A stretch of DNA of 64,000 bases, taken from NCBI GenBank assembly GCA_016297915.1, contig JAEDFU010000004.1, positions 1-64,000 of the forward strand. The letters are read 5' to 3'. Shown one piece after another: positions 52,641 to 60,292 of this stretch; within the stretch, counting starts at the first letter, position 1; each line of letters opens with the position of its first letter. This DNA comes from Clostridia bacterium. GTDB lineage: Bacteria; Bacillota; Clostridia; Christensenellales; UBA1242. Below the pieces are notes generated by a model. It was given only the letters and a program-made list of their open reading frames with translations, did not search any database and was not told where the DNA came from. Both the position numbers and the translations under genes were made by a program.

Positions 52641-53015
52641 TTATTTAAGTTCTACGCTAGCGCCAGCTTCTTTAAGTTTTGCTTCGATTTCTTTAGCTTC
52701 TTCAGCTGGAACATTTTGTTTCAATTCCTTTGGAGCTCCGTCAACCAATGCTTTAGCTTCGCCAAGACCAAGACCTGTAAACTCTTTAACGATTTTGATA
52801 ACAGCAATCTTGTTTGCACCTGATTCTTTAAGAACTACTGTGAATTCGCTCTTCTCTTCTGCAGCAGGAGCAGCAGCACCAGCAGCAGCACCCATAACAG
52901 CTACAGGGGCAGCAGCACTAACTCCAAATTCCTCTTCTAACATTTTTACTAATTCGCTAACTTCCATAACAGAAAGTTTTTTGATTTCTTCTACTAATGA
53001 TTTTAAATCAGCCAT
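52641..53015 (-). CDS. rplL: 50S ribosomal protein L7/L12
   Basis: Stalk protein recruiting translation GTPases. N-terminal dimerisation helices KLSVMEVSELVKMLEEEFGV, an Ala-rich hinge (AAAGAAAPAAEEK), and the C-terminal globular domain VIKIVKEFTGLGLGEAKALV. 124 residues. AAGGAG before ATG. Confidence 0.97.
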   Translation of the reverse strand: MADLKSLVEEIKKLSVMEVSELVKMLEEEFGVSAAAPVAVMGAAAGAAAPAAEEKSEFTVVLKESGANKIAVIKIVKEFTGLGLGEAKALVDGAPKELKQNVPAEEAKEIEAKLKEAGASVELK

Positions 53016-53052
53016 TTTAAATTTCTCCTTAATTTTTATTATTTTTTAATTT

Positions 53053-53541
53053 TTAGTTTTGCTTTTCAGCGATTGCATTTAATGCTCTTGCCAATGCGGA
53101 AACTGGAGCATTAAGAGTACCAAGAAGCATAGCAATAAGAACATCTTTCGAAGGTATCTTAGATAATTCTTCAACTTGTTCCTTAGTGAATATTTGACCA
53201 TTAACAATACCAAATTTAACAGCCATTTTGTTTAAGTCTTTTGAATGTTTGCAGAAAACTTTGGCAGGAGCAACTTCGTCTTCGCTAAATGCAACAGCAG
53301 TTGTTCCTTCAAACATTGTAGCATCATAACCAGTGATTCCGAGCGAATCCAAAGCACGAGTCAAAAGTCTGTTTTTGAAAACTTTGTATGTTACATTGTT
53401 CTCTCTAAATTCCTTTCTGAGTGCAGTATCTTCAGCAACAGTGATTCCACGGTAATCTACAAAGATGATAGATTTTGCTTGCTCTAACTTTGATTTGATG
53501 TCTTCTACTAATTCTTTCTTTAATTCTAGATTAGCGCTCAA
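53053..53541 (-). CDS. rplJ: 50S ribosomal protein L10
   Basis: Stalk base that carries L7/L12 and represses its own mRNA. AKSIIFVDYRGITVAEDTAL and VYKVFKNRLLTRALD are diagnostic. A TTG start gives SANLELKKELVEDIK, matching the usual MSANREAK start, with GGAGG eight bases upstream. The in-frame ATG at 53556 would contain that Shine-Dalgarno. 162 residues. Confidence 0.93.
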   Translation of the reverse strand: MSANLELKKELVEDIKSKLEQAKSIIFVDYRGITVAEDTALRKEFRENNVTYKVFKNRLLTRALDSLGITGYDATMFEGTTAVAFSEDEVAPAKVFCKHSKDLNKMAVKFGIVNGQIFTKEQVEELSKIPSKDVLIAMLLGTLNAPVSALARALNAIAEKQN

Positions 53542-53564
53542 AATATTATCCTCCATTAGTTATT

Positions 53565-53604
53565 AAAAACAAAACATCTCATGCCTAACAAAGACACGAG
53601 ATGT
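53565..53604 (-). terminator. Attenuator-like hairpin before rplJ
   Basis: Minus-strand stem ACATCTCG/TGAGATGT with a 15-nt loop and T-rich run, between the L10 leader and rplJ. Its upper strand GTTAGGCA can also pair with TGCCTAA of the leader (53676-53684), so leader folding may control it. Confidence 0.6.
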
Positions 53605-53690
53605 CAAATATTTAACACTCATCTTTCCTCGGCAAGCGTAAAATAATTTACTTTAGGACATAGTCACTTGCTGTCTTAGGCACATAATAT
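53605..53690 (-). ncRNA. L10 leader (ribosomal protein autoregulatory RNA)
   Basis: The minus-strand RNA contains GTGCCTAAGACAGCAAGTGA and, 50 nt on, CGCTTGCCGAGGAAAGATGA, the conserved core of the L10 leader known from Firmicutes, where the L10-L12 complex binds a kink-turn-like motif. The pairing CAAG(T)G/CGCTTG is intact. It lies between a consensus promoter and rplJ. Confidence 0.85.
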
Positions 53691-53706
53691 TTCATTTTCG
53701 TTAAAT

Positions 53707-53735
53707 ATTATATATTAATTAATTTTTGTTGTCAA
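53707..53735 (-). promoter_or_regulatory. Consensus promoter of rplJ-rplL
   Basis: Perfect TTGACA (53730-53735) and TATAAT (53707-53712), 17 bp apart on the minus strand, just before the L10 leader. Confidence 0.9.
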
Positions 53736-53835
53736 TAGTTTTGCAAATATTTTTGCAAATTTTCAAATGTTTATTGATTTTTAAAGTTGTTCATTTTGAT
53801 TGATTATAATGCTTAAATGTATATTTTTCAAACCC

Positions 53836-55410
53836 CTACACATCCAAATCAATAAACTCATCGTAAGTGATTGATTTGTCAAATACTTTTTTGTCTGTAA
53901 TTTTGATAATTCTATTACAAACAGTTTGCATAAGTTCTTGGTCATGAGATGTAAGTAGCAAATTGCCTTTGTAACTTATAAGTCCTTTGTTGAGCGCTGT
54001 AATACTCTCCAAGTCAAGGTGGTTTGTTGGCTCATCAAATATAAGTAGATTACCAGATGTCAACATCATCTTGGCTAGCATACATCTGACTTTTTCACCA
54101 CCAGATATAACCTTGGCCTTTTTTAGTCCCTCCTCACCAGAGAACAACATCCTACCAAGCCACGAACGCAAGTAGGTTTGTTCTTGCTCTTTTGAGAATT
54201 GTCCTAACCACTCTACTAAACTTAAATCACAGTTTTCAAAGTATGAATTGAAGTTTTGAGGAAGATACGAAAAAGTTATCGTTTTGCCCCACTTAACTGT
54301 ACCAGTATAATCCTTATCGACGCCTGCAATTATATTAAATAAAGTGCTGATTGTTGTAGATTTATCACTAACAATACCGATTTTGTCATTTTTGTTTACA
54401 ACAAAACTTACTCCCTCAAAAACTCCAGGTTTGGTTAAATTTTCAACAATCAAAATATCGTTGCCAGCCTCTCTATCCATTTCAAAGTTGATGTATGGAT
54501 ACTTTCTGGTACTTGGCTTAATGTCATTGATTGTAAGCTTTTCGAGTTCCTTTTTTCGACTTGTAGCTTGACGGCTTTTGCTTGCATTTGCCGAAAATCT
54601 TGCGATAAATTCTTGAAGTTCTTTGGCTCTAACTTCGGCTTTTTTGTTAGCTTCTTTTTGTTGTCTAAGCATAAGTTGGCTAGTTTCGTACCAGAAGTCG
54701 TAGTTTCCAAGATAAATATTGATTTTGCCGTAGTCGACATCACAAATATGTGTGCAAACATTATTCAAAAAGTGTCTATTATGGGATACTATGATTAAGA
54801 TATTCTCAAAGTTTATAAGAAATTCCTCTAACCACCTAACCGACTTAATATCCAAGTTGTTTGTTGGCTCATCTAGGATTAGTATATCTGGATTGCCAAA
54901 AAGTGCTTGTGCAAGCAATACTTTGACCTTGATTGGTGCATCAAGAGTGCCCATCATACTATAATGTAGCAAAGTATCCACACCAAGTCCGTTAAGAAGT
55001 ATTCCTGCATCACTTTCGGCCTCCCAACCACCAAGCTCTGCAAATTCAGCCTCAAGTTCGGCAGCTTTCATGCCATCTTCTTCGTTAAAATCAGGCTTTG
55101 CATATAGAGCATCTTTTTCTTTCATAATTTCAACGAGTCTATGATGCCCCTGCAAAACTGTATCCATTACTGTATAATCGTTAAATGCCTCTTGGTTTTG
55201 GTTCAAAACAGACATTCTTTCGCCAGGAGACACAACCACCTCACCTTTTTGAGGTTGTAATTCGCCAGACAATACTTTTAGAAAAGTAGATTTGCCTGCA
55301 CCATTTGCACCGATAATTCCATAACAGTTGCCTTTGGTGAATTTCAAATTTACTTCGTCAAACAATTTGTGACTTCCAAATTGTACACATACATTATTTA
55401 CTTGTATCAT
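53836..55410 (-). CDS. ABC-F family ATPase (YbiT/YkpA-like)
   Basis: 524-residue soluble protein with two ABC domains and no membrane segment; ABC-F proteins act on ribosomes. Walker A IGANGAGKSTFLKVLSGE in domain 1 and Walker B ILILDEPTNNLD; domain 2 has LSGGEKVRCMLAKMML and LLIFDEPTNHLDLES. The domain-1 signature is degenerate (TLDAPIKVKVLLAQAL instead of LSGGx), and domain 2 has DKIGIVSDKSTTISTLFNII where Walker A should be, so only one composite ATP site looks normal. The linker between domains is Lys-rich (KKAEVRAKELQEF). It splits the usual rplA-rplJ neighbourhood. Confidence 0.93.
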   Translation of the reverse strand: MIQVNNVCVQFGSHKLFDEVNLKFTKGNCYGIIGANGAGKSTFLKVLSGELQPQKGEVVVSPGERMSVLNQNQEAFNDYTVMDTVLQGHHRLVEIMKEKDALYAKPDFNEEDGMKAAELEAEFAELGGWEAESDAGILLNGLGVDTLLHYSMMGTLDAPIKVKVLLAQALFGNPDILILDEPTNNLDIKSVRWLEEFLINFENILIIVSHNRHFLNNVCTHICDVDYGKINIYLGNYDFWYETSQLMLRQQKEANKKAEVRAKELQEFIARFSANASKSRQATSRKKELEKLTINDIKPSTRKYPYINFEMDREAGNDILIVENLTKPGVFEGVSFVVNKNDKIGIVSDKSTTISTLFNIIAGVDKDYTGTVKWGKTITFSYLPQNFNSYFENCDLSLVEWLGQFSKEQEQTYLRSWLGRMLFSGEEGLKKAKVISGGEKVRCMLAKMMLTSGNLLIFDEPTNHLDLESITALNKGLISYKGNLLLTSHDQELMQTVCNRIIKITDKKVFDKSITYDEFIDLDV

Positions 55411-55446
55411 ATTCTTACCTATTATATTGATATTTTTAACTTAAAT

Positions 55447-55475
55447 AGTTTACCTAAAAAAAGCCTTTGTGTCAA
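55447..55475 (-). promoter_or_regulatory. Promoter of the ABC-F gene
   Basis: TTGACA (55470-55475) and TAAACT (55447-55452), 17 bp apart on the minus strand. Confidence 0.6.
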
Positions 55476-55607
55476 TACAAAACCATAGACACAGCTCCAA
55501 AAGTTAATCTCAAACTAATTTTATTACAAAATTTATCTAGCTAAGCACTGTATTTTTTGCATATATTTGATGATCCTGTGTAAAATTTTTGGATTACACA
55601 AAATCTT

Positions 55608-55638
55608 ATTTGAAATTATGTACAAAATATGATATAAT
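55608..55638 (+). promoter_or_regulatory. Promoter of the GNAT gene
   Basis: Extended -10 TGATATAAT ending at 55638, with TTGAAA 19 bp upstream. Confidence 0.6.
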
Positions 55639-55667
55639 ATTTACAATAAAAAGTATGGAGTGATATT

Positions 55668-56318
55668 ATGACAAAAAATATAAAATCAGTAATACCTCAT
55701 CAAAAGTTAGGAAACATTATATTTGACCTATCTACTCATGACGAGTTGTTGTCAAACAAAATCCCAAATAACATACTCGAAGATTACAAAAACTCTGACA
55801 ATCAGTCCTTTTTGTCGGACTTATATGTTAAATACATAAATGACGACAAGATGACAAATATTATTGGTGGATTGCTAGAAAACCCAAATAAACTAGATAA
55901 GCAAGACATAATTGACTTTATTAATTCAAAATATTCTAGCAGTAGCAAAAGCAACAAATTAGAGTCTGACACCCTCTCGGCTGGAGATCACATTAGCATT
56001 AATATGTATATGCCGGAAAACCCAACTGAGAGCATATATAATTGTGAAGTCAAAATCAAGCAAACACCCAAGCATACATTGTATGCTTATATAGACAACA
56101 ACTTCACTCACGAAGATTATAGAGGACTTGGTCTTATGAATTTGGGATTTGCCAAACTAGAAGAATTCCTCGCTCAAAACGATATCTACAAGGTTGTGCT
56201 TGAAGCTATTAATTTGGACGGAAATCAAAACTTAAATAAGATTTACCTAAGCAAAGGTTTTGAACAAAAAGGCGATAAATTTGTCAAAACAATTGATCAA
56301 GAAATGGAAAGATTTTAA
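55668..56318 (+). CDS. GNAT-fold acetyltransferase-like protein
   Basis: 216 residues. The C-terminal 110 residues look like a GNAT domain: HTLYAYIDNNFTHEDYRGLG with the acetyl-CoA loop RGLGL, then a helix, KVVLEAINLDGNQNLNKIYL and SKGFEQKGDKF. The first 100 residues are helical, charged and unassigned. A gene of its own on the plus strand between minus-strand translation genes. Substrate unknown. Confidence 0.75.
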   Translation: MTKNIKSVIPHQKLGNIIFDLSTHDELLSNKIPNNILEDYKNSDNQSFLSDLYVKYINDDKMTNIIGGLLENPNKLDKQDIIDFINSKYSSSSKSNKLESDTLSAGDHISINMYMPENPTESIYNCEVKIKQTPKHTLYAYIDNNFTHEDYRGLGLMNLGFAKLEEFLAQNDIYKVVLEAINLDGNQNLNKIYLSKGFEQKGDKFVKTIDQEMERF

Positions 56319-56392
56319 ATACAAAATGTCTATGCAACAAAGCATTATTTTTAGGCTTATTCAAGCGATAATTTTCACATTGCATAGTACAC

Positions 56393-56424
56393 AAAAAAAA
56401 TCCAAGAAAAACTTGGATTTTTTT
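56393..56424. terminator. Bidirectional terminator between the GNAT gene and rplA
   Basis: Stem AAAAAATCCAAG/CTTGGATTTTTT with loop AAAAA between convergent genes. Confidence 0.9.
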
Positions 56425-56426
56425 TA

Positions 56427-57107
56427 TTAATATTGAACTTTGATACCAGGTCCCATTGTTGAAGACACTGAAACTGACTTAATATAAGTACCTTTAGCTG
56501 CTGCTGGTTTTGCTTTTACGATAGCATCCATAACAACTTTTAGGTTTTCAGCAAGTTTGTCTGCACCAAAAGAAACCTTACCAATCATAACATGGACAAT
56601 GTTATTCTTGTCTAGTCTGTATTCAACTTTACCAGCCTTAATCTCAGCGATTGCCTTAGCAAGATCAGTTGTAACTGTACCGCTCTTAGGGTTTGGCATA
56701 AGACCTTTTGGTCCCAAAACCTTAGCAATTCTACCAATTACTGGCATCATGTCTGGAGTAGTTACGCAGACATCAAAACCAAACCAGTTTTGAGTTTGAA
56801 TCTTAGTAACCATATCCTCAGCACCAACAAAATCTGCACCTGCTTTGGTTGCAATATCTGCATTGTCACCCTTAGCAAATACTAAGATCTTCTTAGTCTT
56901 ACCAGTTCCGTGTGGCAATACAACAACGCCTCTAACTTGTTGGTCAGCGTTTCTTCCGTCTACACCCAACTTAACATGCAATTCAACTGTTTCGTCAAAC
57001 TTTGCACTTGCAGTCTTAACTGCTAGGTCTAGAGCATCTGCTACTGTATATAGAGTAGCTTTGTCTACTAATTTAGCAGACTCTATGTATCTTTTACCTT
57101 TCTTCAT
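56427..57107 (-). CDS. rplA: 50S ribosomal protein L1
   Basis: L1-stalk protein involved in E-site tRNA release. KFDETVELHVKLGVDGRNAD, VRGVVVLPHGTGKTKKILVF and GLMPNPKSGTVTTD are typical. 226 residues. Ends in a terminator, so it is not co-transcribed with rplJ. Confidence 0.97.
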   Translation of the reverse strand: MKKGKRYIESAKLVDKATLYTVADALDLAVKTASAKFDETVELHVKLGVDGRNADQQVRGVVVLPHGTGKTKKILVFAKGDNADIATKAGADFVGAEDMVTKIQTQNWFGFDVCVTTPDMMPVIGRIAKVLGPKGLMPNPKSGTVTTDLAKAIAEIKAGKVEYRLDKNNIVHVMIGKVSFGADKLAENLKVVMDAIVKAKPAAAKGTYIKSVSVSSTMGPGIKVQY

Positions 57108-57167
57108 ATTTTTCTTCTCCTTGTGGTTTTAGTGAATAAATTACAACTAAAATTTTTATTCTCCCAC

Positions 57168-57596
57168 TTAATCAACTACCGTAACACCCATGCTTCGGCA
57201 AGTTCCCTCGATCATGCTCATAGCAGTCTCAAGTGTTGCTGCATTAAGGTCAGGCATTTTTAGTTCTGCGATTTCTTTGATTTGTGCTTTGGTAATCTTA
57301 GCAACTTTGGTTTTAATTGAATTAGCTGAACCGCTTTCGATTCCGCAAGCTTTTTTGATTAAAACTGCAGCTGGTGGAGTTTTGAGCACAAATGTGAAAG
57401 ATCTATCAGCGTAAATTGTAACAACAACTGGAATAATAAGACCTGCTTTGTCACTAGTTTTGTCATTAAAATCCTTAACAAATGAAGGAATATTAATTCC
57501 GTAAGGTCCAAGACCGCTTCCTACTGGAGGTGCTGCCGATGCCTTACCTGCTGGTAATTGCAATTTTACAACTGCTGTAACTTTTTTCTCTGCCAT
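57168..57596 (-). CDS. rplK: 50S ribosomal protein L11
   Basis: GTPase-centre protein. AVVKLQLPAGKASAAPPVGS, GLGPYGINIPSFVKDFN and the C-terminal EGTCRSMGVTVVD are typical. The ATG with AGGAGG six bases upstream gives 142 residues; the frame runs further upstream but without support. The 115-bp gap to nusG holds a small hairpin-forming leader and no gene. Confidence 0.97.
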   Translation of the reverse strand: MAEKKVTAVVKLQLPAGKASAAPPVGSGLGPYGINIPSFVKDFNDKTSDKAGLIIPVVVTIYADRSFTFVLKTPPAAVLIKKACGIESGSANSIKTKVAKITKAQIKEIAELKMPDLNAATLETAMSMIEGTCRSMGVTVVD

Positions 57597-57712
57597 TTTT
57601 TTCCTCCTGCCAATATCTTTTGTTGGCAAATGTGGTATAAGTGAAATGCATGAACAAATTTACATTTCTCCCACTATATTTTAAATGGTTATAATAACCA
57701 TAAAAAATCAAA

Positions 57713-58405
57713 TTAAATTTTGCGTACTTGTTCTAGGCTCAAATCAACTGGGGTGTCTCTTCCAAACATCTCAACCATAACTTTGAGTTTGGCATTTTCT
57801 TTGTCAACTGCAACAACAGTTCCAACAAATCCATTGAGAGCACCGTCCAAAACTTCGACCTTATCATTTTCGGCAATTGTAATATCTACAACTGTATTCT
57901 TTTCGAGTCTCATCTTGCGGATTTCTTCCTCAGTCAAAGGTAGTGGACGACCTTTTGGCCCAACAAAACCTGTAATTCCCCTAGTACGAGTAACAGCGTG
58001 CCAAATATCATCACCATAAATCATCTTTACAATGATATAACCTGGCATAACTTTTCTGGAAACTATTTTTTGTTTTCCGTTCTTTTCCTCTACAACATCT
58101 TCCATTGGTATTACGATATCAAATATACGATGTTGCAAACTATACTTGTCTTTGACGATTTCCAAATTTTCTTTGGCTACATTTTCATAACCTGAGAATG
58201 TGTGCAAAACATACCATTTTGCCTCTTCCTTTTCGCTATCAACAATAGTCTCGGTAGTATCATCAATAAGATTGCCCGAACCTACAGTTGACTCAACCGC
58301 ATCAATAGCCTCATTGCTTATAGGACTATCCACTACTTCCAAATCGGTATTTGCAGTCTCAGATTCTAAGTTATCCAAAGTCTCGTTTAATTCTTCGTTT
58401 TCCAT
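57713..58405 (-). CDS. nusG: Transcription termination/antitermination factor NusG with acidic N-terminal extension
   Basis: 230 residues. From about residue 61 it is a normal NusG: KWYVLHTFSGYENVAKENLE, VMPGYIIVKMIYGDDIWHAV, VGPKGRPLPLTEEEI and a C-terminal KOW domain (ENDKVEVLDGALNGFVGTVV). Before this are 60 residues rich in Glu, Asp, Asn and Thr (MENEELNETLDNLESETAN), absent from typical NusG of about 180. The start has AAGGAG upstream. It binds polymerase and Rho or S10. Confidence 0.95.
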   Translation of the reverse strand: MENEELNETLDNLESETANTDLEVVDSPISNEAIDAVESTVGSGNLIDDTTETIVDSEKEEAKWYVLHTFSGYENVAKENLEIVKDKYSLQHRIFDIVIPMEDVVEEKNGKQKIVSRKVMPGYIIVKMIYGDDIWHAVTRTRGITGFVGPKGRPLPLTEEEIRKMRLEKNTVVDITIAENDKVEVLDGALNGFVGTVVAVDKENAKLKVMVEMFGRDTPVDLSLEQVRKI

Positions 58406-58426
58406 TAGAATGCTCCTTCTAGTTTT

Positions 58427-58744
58427 TTATGGTAGCAACAAATTATTTATCAAACTAAATAATCTATCTACACCAAAAAGCAAAAGTGTACAGATTGCAA
58501 CTACACTAATAACTACACAAGTATTCTTACAAACTGTTCCAAAAGAAGGTCTAGAGACTTTTTTGAGTTCGCTCCAAACTTCGCCAGCTTTTTTCTTAAG
58601 TGATTTTTTGTCGGACTTGTTTTTCTTAGCGACTTTCTTTTGTTTGTTATCTACTTTTTCGTTTTTCTTGAGTTGTTTTTTGTTAGCATCTGGAGTAATG
58701 ATTTCTACATCAGACTCTGCAGGCTGTACATTTTTTTTAGCCAT
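58427..58744 (-). CDS. secE: Preprotein translocase subunit SecE
   Basis: Single-span partner of SecY. The amphipathic helix and membrane span WSELKKVSRPSFGTVCKNTC and VVISVVAICTLLLFGVDRLF mark SecE. The first 60 residues form a Lys-rich cytoplasmic extension (KKQLKKNEKVDNKQKKVAKK) not present in minimal SecE. The ATG with AAGGGAAG upstream is preferred to a TTG six bases earlier. 105 residues. Confidence 0.94.
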   Translation of the reverse strand: MAKKNVQPAESDVEIITPDANKKQLKKNEKVDNKQKKVAKKNKSDKKSLKKKAGEVWSELKKVSRPSFGTVCKNTCVVISVVAICTLLLFGVDRLFSLINNLLLP

Positions 58745-58771
58745 ATTCAAACTTCCCTTAAAAATATATTT

Positions 58772-58921
58772 TTACTTTGTTTCTTTGTGAACAGTGTGTT
58801 TTTTGCAGAACTTACAATACTTTTTAACTTCGATTCTGTCTGGATCGTTTTTCTTATTCTTTTGGCTATCGTAATTTCTTTGTTTACATTCTGTGCAAGC
58901 AATAATAATATTATCTCTCAT
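58772..58921 (-). CDS. rpmG: 50S ribosomal protein L33, zinc type
   Basis: 49 residues, MRDNIIIACTECKQRNYDSQ then KKYCKFCKKHTVHKETK, with two CxxC pairs for zinc. AGGAG precedes the ATG. First gene of the rpmG-secE-nusG-rplK-rplA operon, as is usual. Confidence 0.95.
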   Translation of the reverse strand: MRDNIIIACTECKQRNYDSQKNKKNDPDRIEVKKYCKFCKKHTVHKETK

Positions 58922-59002
58922 AACAATTCTCCTTCCGATGAGTTTTCCTTAGCGAGTAAATTTTAGCATAAGGACAAATGATTTGTCAATATCTTTACAA
59001 TA

Positions 59003-59034
59003 AAAAATAGAGCCGTCTTGTAACTCTACTTTTA
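59003..59034 (-). terminator. Hairpin before rpmG, terminator of the unknown gene upstream or attenuator
   Basis: TAGAG/CTCTA stem with A/T flanks and a T run on the minus strand. It lies just downstream of the predicted transcription start of the rpmG promoter, so it could terminate read-through or attenuate the new transcript. Confidence 0.5.
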
Positions 59035-59047
59035 TTATGCTATATAT

Positions 59048-59076
59048 AATATAATATATATTAGACCAAAAATCAA
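59048..59076 (-). promoter_or_regulatory. Promoter of the rpmG-secE-nusG-rplKA operon
   Basis: TTGATT (59071-59076) and TATATT (59048-59053), 17 bp apart on the minus strand, in a long AT alternating stretch. Confidence 0.6.
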
Positions 59077-59109
59077 GTCTTTTTAGCAATTTTGCAAATA
59101 TTTTTTTGA

Positions 59110-60156
59110 TTAATAAAATTCATAACCTCTTTGCCTTGCTTCTTCCCTAGTCGTCTCGCTTATATTTTCAATCAATCCCTGTCTTTTGTATTCGTCACTT
59201 TGGCTCTTGATCTGGCTTATAATCCAGTCCCATTTTTTAACCTTTTTATAATCAAATCTTTTCGCAAACTCACCAAATTTATATTTTTCAACCCTGCGCT
59301 CAAAGTCAGCATCTAACCTTATTCTTAGATTATTAATATCATCTTCCCAAATAATATTATCTTCGTCTTGCGTTTTTATCCATTCGCAATACTTTTTGAT
59401 AATTTCGTACATTTCTTGAGATTGCCCTAACTCATTATTCTCTTTGAGGTATTCCATTTGTTCGCTACTATATGTGTTGAGACCGACATTCGTATCGTTA
59501 GTTACATCACCATAGACTGGATTATATATAAGTTTTCCGTATTTGGACAATTGTGCAGCGTATATAAATGTTGGAGAAATTGAGCCAAAGAAATTTCCAT
59601 TACCCGCCTTTTCGTATTTTTCGATATTATCCTTTACAATTAAATCACTGTTATTTTCTTTTCCATTCTTTTCTCTGAAGTAGTTTAATTGCATTTCATA
59701 GGCTCTTCCATAATTCATAAAATTAGACCTATTCAGATATGAATAGAGCACTGGCATAAGTTTATCTGGATTCTCCTTTAGTCCAATCATATCCTTTGGG
59801 AATTTGGCAACAAATACATTCTTTTCACCAGTTTCATCAACTAACTTTTGTAAGCCATATTTTTTCACAGTTTCCTCATCGTATATTTCCACTTTGTCAG
59901 GATCAAAGCACAAAGAATAAGATCTTGGCTTATACTCAGAATGTTCAAAATTTGAATTTGAAAACATTTTTGATTTTTCTCCAAAATCGACACAGTATCC
60001 ATAGCCTTGAAAAAACTTGGTTACCTCAGCACCATCATATTCACTATACAATGTAGGCAATGTCAACGGTTGATTTGGAAGTCCATAATAAAGAAAATAT
60101 AAATAATCGCCTTTTTCATTTAATGTATTACTATTTTCAATAGCATCTTTTAACAT
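59110..60156 (-). CDS. Unknown 348-residue protein
   Basis: Not recognised. Soluble, no signal or membrane segment. It begins MLKDAIENSNTLNEKGDYLY and contains LYFLYYGLPNQPLTLPTLYS and a charged C-terminal third ending SETTREEARQRGYEFY. AGGTGG lies before this ATG; the longer frame to 60213 reaches into the -35 box of the promoter and is unlikely. Flanked by terminators on both sides, so a monocistron between tuf and the rpmG operon. Confidence 0.7.
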   Translation of the reverse strand: MLKDAIENSNTLNEKGDYLYFLYYGLPNQPLTLPTLYSEYDGAEVTKFFQGYGYCVDFGEKSKMFSNSNFEHSEYKPRSYSLCFDPDKVEIYDEETVKKYGLQKLVDETGEKNVFVAKFPKDMIGLKENPDKLMPVLYSYLNRSNFMNYGRAYEMQLNYFREKNGKENNSDLIVKDNIEKYEKAGNGNFFGSISPTFIYAAQLSKYGKLIYNPVYGDVTNDTNVGLNTYSSEQMEYLKENNELGQSQEMYEIIKKYCEWIKTQDEDNIIWEDDINNLRIRLDADFERRVEKYKFGEFAKRFDYKKVKKWDWIISQIKSQSDEYKRQGLIENISETTREEARQRGYEFY

Positions 60157-60184
60157 AATTTTCCACCTAAAATTTATTAAGATT

Positions 60185-60213
60185 ATAATAACACTATCAA
60201 TCCCCAAAGTCAA
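60185..60213 (-). promoter_or_regulatory. Promoter of the unknown 348-residue gene
   Basis: TTGACT (60208-60213) and TATTAT (60185-60190), 17 bp apart on the minus strand. A TATAAT overlaps the -10 three bases on. Confidence 0.65.
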
Positions 60214-60222
60214 TACTGATTG

Positions 60223-60258
60223 AAAAAAAAGAGTAAAGATAGATTTAATTCTTTACTC
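60223..60258 (-). terminator. Terminator of the 705-residue protein gene
   Basis: Stem GAGTAAAG/CTTTACTC followed on the minus strand by eight T. Confidence 0.8.
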
Positions 60259-60292
60259 ATTTATAACTAAATTTTATGTTTAAACAGTAGCC

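Noticed and set aside
52633..53049. Plus-strand 138-codon frame opposite rplL
   Set aside because: Antisense to an undoubted L7/L12 gene and rich in Ala/Ser only because of its codon composition.
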